Assembly: GCA_039680605.1 (NCBI GenBank)
Contig: JBDKTA010000027.1
Span: 1 to 64,000, forward strand
Reading direction: 5' to 3'
Source: Planctomycetaceae bacterium
Lineage (GTDB): Bacteria > Planctomycetota > Phycisphaerae > SM23-33
DNA: 64,000 bases
How positions within the stretch are numbered: position 1 is the first letter of the stretch; each line of letters starts with the position of its first letter. Below are positions 59,567-64,000 of the stretch, in pieces. Made by a program: the position numbers and the translations under genes. Under the pieces are notes generated by a model, which saw only the letters and a list, made by a program, of their open reading frames with translations, searched no databases and was not told where the DNA came from.

Positions 59567-61949
59567 ACTCCTCCGGGCCGATCACGCGCTGGCTGCCGGC
59601 GTCGAGAGTCAGACAGATCGTTTGGCCGGCGTATCGCACTCGGACGGGGCCGCTTCGATCGGCGTTGAGGCGGGCCTCGACGAGGCGTCCGTCGCGCCAG
59701 TCGATGTCCACCGTGACGGCCCCGCGGGTGCGCAGGCCTCGGACCGATCCGCCGGCCCAGGCGGCGGGCAGCGCCGGCAGCAGCAGCACCAGCGGAGGGT
59801 GCCCGCTCTCGTGCCGCCAGCGCGACTGCAGGAGCATCTCGGCGATTCCGGCGGAGCCGCCGAAATTGCCGTCGATCTGGAACGGCGGGTGGGCGCAAAA
59901 CAGGTTGGCGTACGAGCCGGACCCGCCGCCGGAGTAGTTCAGGGCCATGTCTCCGGCCGGCGAGAGCAGGTCGCCCAGCAGCTTGGCGGCGTGATCTCCC
60001 TCGCCCAGGCGGGCGCGGAAGTTGACCTTCCACGCCAGCGACCAACCGGTGCCGGCGTCGCCGCGGGCTTCGAGCGATCGCCGCGCCGCCGCGGCCAGCT
60101 CCGGCGTCTCGTCGGGCGTGATCTCGTCGTACGGGTGCAGGCCGTACATGTGCGAGCAATGGCGGTGATGCGGGTCGCCCTCGCCGTAGGGTTCGAGCCA
60201 TTCCTGCAGACGCCCGTCGGGGCCGACCTGGTTGGGCGCCAGGCGCCGGCGCGTGTCGGACAGCTCGCGGCGGAACTCTGCGTCAACGCCCAGGATCTCC
60301 GATGCGCGAATGCAGTTGCCAAACAGCTCCCGCAACTGCTGCATGTCGATCGTCGGACCCATGCACACGTATGCCCCGCGACCGTCGGGCAGAATGAACG
60401 CATTCTCCGGCGAGTTCGACGGGGCCGTCACCAGCCATCCGTGACGCGGTTCCTCGATGAGCATGTCGAGATAGAACCGCCCCGCCGCGGCCAGGATCGG
60501 GTACGCCCAGCGCAGGTACGCCTCGTCGAGCGTGAAGGCGTAGTGTTCCCAAAGGTGCTCGCACAGCCAGCTTGACCCGCTGACCGTGGCGCCCCAGCTT
60601 GCATGCTCGCCCGGCGAGGTGAAGCCCCACGGATTGGTGATCACGTGGGCGACCCATCCGCGGGCGTTGTAATACGCACGGGCCGTGCGGGCCCCGGGCT
60701 CCTGAAGCGACTCGATCAGCTTGAGCATCGGCTCGTGCAGCTCCGAGAGGTTGCACGCCTCGGCCGGCCAGTAGTTCATCTGCACGTTGATGTCCAGGTG
60801 CCAGTCGCCGTTCCAGGGGGTCTGGACCTGGTCGGCCCAGATGCCCTGGAGATTGGCCGGCAGGCCGCCCGGCCGCGACGACGAGATCAGCAGATATCGC
60901 CCGTACTGAAAATACAACGCCATCAGGGCCGGGTCGGACCCGCCTCGGGCCACCGCCACGAGGCGCTCGTTGGTCGGCCGCGCCGACGCCTCGACGCCGC
61001 CCTCCAGCGTCAGGCTCACGCGGCCGAAGAACCGCCGGTAGTCCGCCACGTGCGCCTCGCGCAGGGCGGCATAAATCTTCGGTGCCATGGCGGCCGTTGT
61101 CCCGCCGCCATGTCGGCGACCGCTGCAAGCGCGATCCATATCCGCCAGACTCGCCGCGAGCGGGTCATCCGTATTGCGCCCGGCGAAACCGCGGTAGTCG
61201 GTGGCGGCCGTCACCAGCAGAACGACGTCGTCGGCCCCTCGCACGTGGAGGCCGGTTTCGTCGGCATGAACGGTTCCTGCGCCGCTCAGTGCCCGCAGGC
61301 GCGCGGCATAGCGGAGGCCTTTGCCGTCAACGCCGTTATCGAGCTGGCCGCTCATGAGCAGTTGGTCGTCTGCAGCGGGCTCGACGGCGAAGCGCTCGGG
61401 ACGGTCCAGCGCCGCGTCGAAGCTGACGCTGCCCGCGCGGTCGGCCCAGATGCGGATGACGATAGTTTGGTCCGGGGCGGAGACAAACGCCTCGCGACGG
61501 AACGTCACGCCGCCGCAGCGGTACCGCACCAGCGACGTCGCCTCGGACAGGTCCAGTTGGCGGACATAATCCTCAAACGCCCCATCGTGCTGGAATCGCA
61601 GGTGCAGGCTGCCCAGCGTCTGATAGCACCCGAACGGCACCGACGCGCCGCGCCCATGGCCTGAACCGCTGCCCAGGCAGGTGAAGGCGTTCATCACCAG
61701 TTCCTGGGCCTCGATGTTGCGGCCCTGCTGGAGCAGGCGTCGGATCTCGCCCAGGCTCTGGTGGGCGCCGGGTCGGTCGGCGTCCTGGCGCGAGCCGGAC
61801 CACACGCTGTTTTCGTTGAGGACCAGGCGCTCCTGCTCGACGCCGCCGAAGACCATCGCCCCCAGCCGCCCATTGCCCAGCGGCAGGGCCTGCGTGAACT
61901 CCGTTGCCGGCTGGGCATACCACAATCGCAGATCGGGTTGCGTGCTCAT
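59544..61949 (-). CDS. GH95 alpha-L-fucosidase-like glycoside hydrolase
   Basis: The start at 61949 (801 residues) is set by AGGA seven bases upstream; the frame is open to 62063 but unsupported. Hallmarks are LWYAQPATEFTQALPLGNGR then [34 protein letters not shown] near residue 455, HHRHCSHMYGLHPYD, and [17 protein letters not shown]. It resembles the protein at 42658-44964 but is longer in the N-terminal half and diverged, so they are likely old paralogues with different linkage or substrate preference. There is no signal peptide. Its end overlaps the convergent metallophosphoesterase gene by 23 bp. Confidence 0.94.
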   Translation of the reverse strand: MSTQPDLRLWYAQPATEFTQALPLGNGRLGAMVFGGVEQERLVLNENSVWSGSRQDADRPGAHQSLGEIRRLLQQGRNIEAQELVMNAFTCLGSGSGHGRGASVPFGCYQTLGSLHLRFQHDGAFEDYVRQLDLSEATSLVRYRCGGVTFRREAFVSAPDQTIVIRIWADRAGSVSFDAALDRPERFAVEPAADDQLLMSGQLDNGVDGKGLRYAARLRALSGAGTVHADETGLHVRGADDVVLLVTAATDYRGFAGRNTDDPLAASLADMDRACSGRRHGGGTTAAMAPKIYAALREAHVADYRRFFGRVSLTLEGGVEASARPTNERLVAVARGGSDPALMALYFQYGRYLLISSSRPGGLPANLQGIWADQVQTPWNGDWHLDINVQMNYWPAEACNLSELHEPMLKLIESLQEPGARTARAYYNARGWVAHVITNPWGFTSPGEHASWGATVSGSSWLCEHLWEHYAFTLDEAYLRWAYPILAAAGRFYLDMLIEEPRHGWLVTAPSNSPENAFILPDGRGAYVCMGPTIDMQQLRELFGNCIRASEILGVDAEFRRELSDTRRRLAPNQVGPDGRLQEWLEPYGEGDPHHRHCSHMYGLHPYDEITPDETPELAAAARRSLEARGDAGTGWSLAWKVNFRARLGEGDHAAKLLGDLLSPAGDMALNYSGGGSGSYANLFCAHPPFQIDGNFGGSAGIAEMLLQSRWRHESGHPPLVLLLPALPAAWAGGSVRGLRTRGAVTVDIDWRDGRLVEARLNADRSGPVRVRYAGQTICLTLDAGSQRVIGPEEFISSPAL

Positions 61950-62035
61950 GGGAATATCCTCTGTCAGATTCAGGGCCAGCCACGATACGCCCTGCCCCCG
62001 CGCAAGGCAAGACCTCTCAACGGCGGGACCGTCAG

Positions 62036-63187
62036 CTATTCGCGCACGCGGGTGCGAACCCATCTGCGGTAGAACTGGATCGGGGGCATCTCCTGGACGT
62101 CTTTGCAGAGGCGCCTGATCTCATCTTCCTGGACCGGCACGTCGGTGGCCGGCAGACGGTTGGATACATAGATAAGCGTCAGCGGTTTGTCGAGGGGCCG
62201 CTCGACGCCGTCGATCACCAGCCCGGATCGCGTGCCCAGTTCGATATTGGATCGCGGACTTTCGCCGGCGGTTTCCAGGCGCTGCACTACGATCGCCCCC
62301 ACCTGGCCGCGGCTGTTTCTGCTGACGGACACGGAGACCTGCTCTTCGTTGCCCCAACTGCTGCTGCTCGAGACGGTGCTGATCTGGTTGTTTTGAGGTC
62401 CTGCAGAGGCAACCTTGTCAGTGGCTATCGCCAGCCCCACGCCCAGCGCCAGCCCAACAACCGTACCGGCGATGGCGATGCCGTTACGGGCGGAAACGGC
62501 ATCCGGAGCATTGGGATAGAAAGCCATGGCGTGGCGCTTCATGAGCGATGTGCTGACAAACAGCGAAACCAGCGGTGCGACGAATACCGGCAGCAACAGC
62601 AGCATTGGGATGTTTGCGGCGGGATTGAAGGATCGCATGATTCCCATCGCCCGGGCCAGCATCGCCAAATGGAAAAGGGCAACCGGCGCATACAACAGGG
62701 CGAACAGGACCAGCGTGATAGTCCATGCGGTTTGGGCCGATGGCAGCCATGCCTTGCGGCAAAGGTCGCGCATATACATGCAGAAGATCAGCATTGCGAT
62801 GAGGGTCACCAAGCTGATGAGACCCAGAGCGATATCCGCCAACGGTGCGGAGGAGCGGATAAACACGTTGCAGACGGTTTTGGCAATCTCCAGAACGCAG
62901 GCGACGAGGACAAACCACATGCCCCGCCGGTAGCTTCCGCCTGCCGGTATCGCCAGCAGGCGGCAGAGGCCTACCAGGATCAGGATTGCCCCCAGGGTGT
63001 CGTTCAGGATGTCGCAGGAGCTCGTGCGGTCTGCCCCTGTAGCCCAGAAGAGCTTGAAGTCCAGAATAACCAGCAGCCCACCCCAGAAGATCAGGCGCAG
63101 CGGCGTGACGGCCGCCGCTATCGGCAGCGTCGGCGGCGGCCGATCAGAAGTTGACGGCAGTTGTGGTGGGATTGAGGTGCCAGTCAT
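62036..63187 (-). CDS. Polytopic membrane protein, unknown function
   Basis: The start at 63187 (383 residues) is chosen for GGGAG six bases upstream. After a Pro/Ser-rich cytoplasmic N-terminus there are about seven membrane helices between residues 30 and 255 (for example LIFWGGLLVILDFKLFW, GMWFVLVACVLEIAKTV, IALGLISLVTLIAMLIFCMYM, TITLVLFALLYAPVALF, MLLLLPVFVAPLVSLFV and IAIAGTVVGLALGVGLAIAT). The soluble C-terminus has a Ser-rich stretch and a basic end. I do not recognise it. It lies between a methyltransferase and GH95 on the same strand and may be co-transcribed. Confidence 0.75.
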   Translation of the reverse strand: MTGTSIPPQLPSTSDRPPPTLPIAAAVTPLRLIFWGGLLVILDFKLFWATGADRTSSCDILNDTLGAILILVGLCRLLAIPAGGSYRRGMWFVLVACVLEIAKTVCNVFIRSSAPLADIALGLISLVTLIAMLIFCMYMRDLCRKAWLPSAQTAWTITLVLFALLYAPVALFHLAMLARAMGIMRSFNPAANIPMLLLLPVFVAPLVSLFVSTSLMKRHAMAFYPNAPDAVSARNGIAIAGTVVGLALGVGLAIATDKVASAGPQNNQISTVSSSSSWGNEEQVSVSVSRNSRGQVGAIVVQRLETAGESPRSNIELGTRSGLVIDGVERPLDKPLTLIYVSNRLPATDVPVQEDEIRRLCKDVQEMPPIQFYRRWVRTRVRE

Positions 63188-63223
63188 AAGCGTCTCCCTT
63201 CGAACCAAGCCCCGCCACCGGGC

Positions 63224-63958
63224 TTATTTGACCAAGCGAAAGAGCATGTCCCAGGTGTAGATTCCGCCGCGCAGGCCGCCGCACTCGATCCAGAGGTACG
63301 CCATGATCTTCAGGCGCAGGATCCGCCAGAGGATCGCCCGCAGCGTGCTGCGCGGGCCGCCCCAGGGGGCCGACCACTCGCGGAACTCGACTGCCGCCGG
63401 ATCGAACCCGGCTGTGCGGGCGAGCTGACGGACGCCGAAGACGGTGAAGGCGTTCTGATGCGAGATGTCCCAGTGCCGCGCGCCGCTGCCGAAAAGTGAA
63501 ACTGCATTGGGCACCTGCGCGATCAGCGCCCCGCCCGGCCGCAGCACACGGCGGCAGTCGGCCAGCACCGCCGGAAGAACGGCCGTGTCCAGGTGCTCCA
63601 GGAAACTCATCGCGAAGAAATAGTCCACCGATTCGTCCGGGCACTGCCGCAGATATTCCGCAACGTCGCTGCAAATCAGCTTAGCCGAGGTGAATTGACC
63701 GGCGGCTGCGAGCTGCTCGGGCGTGATATCCACCCCCGTCAGATCGGTGAGGCCCATCTGGCCCAGCAAGTAGAGCGTCTCCCCCCGCCCACAGCCCAGC
63801 TCGACGCACCGCGCATCGTTCGAAGCCGGCAACCACCCCTTCAACTGCCGGGCCAACCCCGTGGCCGCCCCTTCGTAATACTCGCGCGACGGCGGACGGC
63901 CGTCAACGAAAAGCTCCTCATAGTGCGGTGAGACGTGCTTGCTGAGATTGCGGTCCAT
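63224..63958 (-). CDS. Class I SAM-dependent methyltransferase
   Basis: This 244-residue methyltransferase has motif I CVELGCGRGETLYLL near residue 50, the acidic motif II LTGVDITPEQL near 75, a post-motif strand at YFFAMSFLEHLD near 112, and motif III-like RVLRPGGALIAQVPN near 137. The C-terminal 100 residues are less conserved and contain many aromatic residues, possibly contacting a lipid or sugar substrate. No target can be named. It lies 36 bp upstream of the membrane-protein gene on the same strand, and its start is 42 bp from the window edge. Confidence 0.88.
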   Translation of the reverse strand: MDRNLSKHVSPHYEELFVDGRPPSREYYEGAATGLARQLKGWLPASNDARCVELGCGRGETLYLLGQMGLTDLTGVDITPEQLAAAGQFTSAKLICSDVAEYLRQCPDESVDYFFAMSFLEHLDTAVLPAVLADCRRVLRPGGALIAQVPNAVSLFGSGARHWDISHQNAFTVFGVRQLARTAGFDPAAVEFREWSAPWGGPRSTLRAILWRILRLKIMAYLWIECGGLRGGIYTWDMLFRLVK

Positions 63959-64000
63959 GACGGAGATTCTAAACCACTATCTTGCGGCTGTCGACTTGCA
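63959..64000. other. Right edge of window
   Basis: Forty-two bases upstream of the methyltransferase gene. No complete feature is visible. Confidence 0.3.

Overview
The window looks like a chromosomal segment of a high-GC, heterotrophic Gram-negative bacterium, most likely a planctomycete of the Phycisphaerae type. This is inference from gene content: several Gfo/Idh/MocA oxidoreductases, uroporphyrinogen-decarboxylase-like (UROD-like) proteins next to sugar genes, a DUF6785-type membrane protein, giant exported HEAT-repeat proteins, two GH95 fucosidases and large exported proteins of unknown role. I recognise no rRNA, tRNA, CRISPR array, integrase or transposase.

Layout. 0-5 kb: a small membrane protein, a Gfo/Idh/MocA oxidoreductase, a frameshifted HicB antitoxin, and two adjacent exported proteins each built from four secretin-N0/STN-like repeats. 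5-16 kb: a MoxR ATPase, a beta-helix protein and two giant HEAT-repeat exported proteins. 16-28 kb: carbohydrate metabolism, with a DUF6785 membrane protein, a sialate O-acetylesterase, a four-gene operon (two UROD-like proteins, a Gfo/Idh oxidoreductase and a sugar isomerase) that has both a promoter and a terminator, a DJ-1/PfpI protein, a GH130 phosphorylase and a Gfo/Idh-aldo/keto reductase fusion. 28-34 kb: an NtrC-type regulator with its histidine kinase and two exported hydrolase-like proteins. 34-41 kb: MarC, two AsmA-like proteins, a small periplasmic protein and a 24-residue lysine-rich mini-protein. 41-47 kb: an AraC regulator, GH95 and aldose 1-epimerase. 47-50 kb: two toxin-antitoxin modules chained in one operon, and a third HEAT protein. 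50-58 kb: a lipoprotein, purQ, a purL carrying two fused PurS domains, GH51, and a VapBC pair whose toxin appears frameshifted. 58-64 kb: a HAD phosphatase, a Tat-exported metallophosphoesterase, a second GH95, a membrane protein and a methyltransferase.

The carbohydrate genes fit a polysaccharide degrader: exo-acting hydrolases (fucosidases, arabinofuranosidase), an O-acetyl esterase, an epimerase, a phosphorylase and oxidoreductases that feed sugars inward, with AraC and NtrC/kinase regulators nearby.

The most unusual property of the window lies between genes. At least twelve gaps hold imperfect inverted-repeat elements from several unrelated families: GGATGG, GACGAG, AATTTCC, CACAGAG, TGGCACAG and others. 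Many begin at a stop codon and end just upstream of the next ribosome binding site, two contain another family nested inside, and one palindrome lies in frame inside the NtrC-type gene. Some supply stop codons, C-terminal codons or possibly ribosome binding sites. Decayed or rearranged toxin-antitoxin genes (HicB, a PIN remnant, a truncated RHH antitoxin, a frameshifted VapC) are also frequent.
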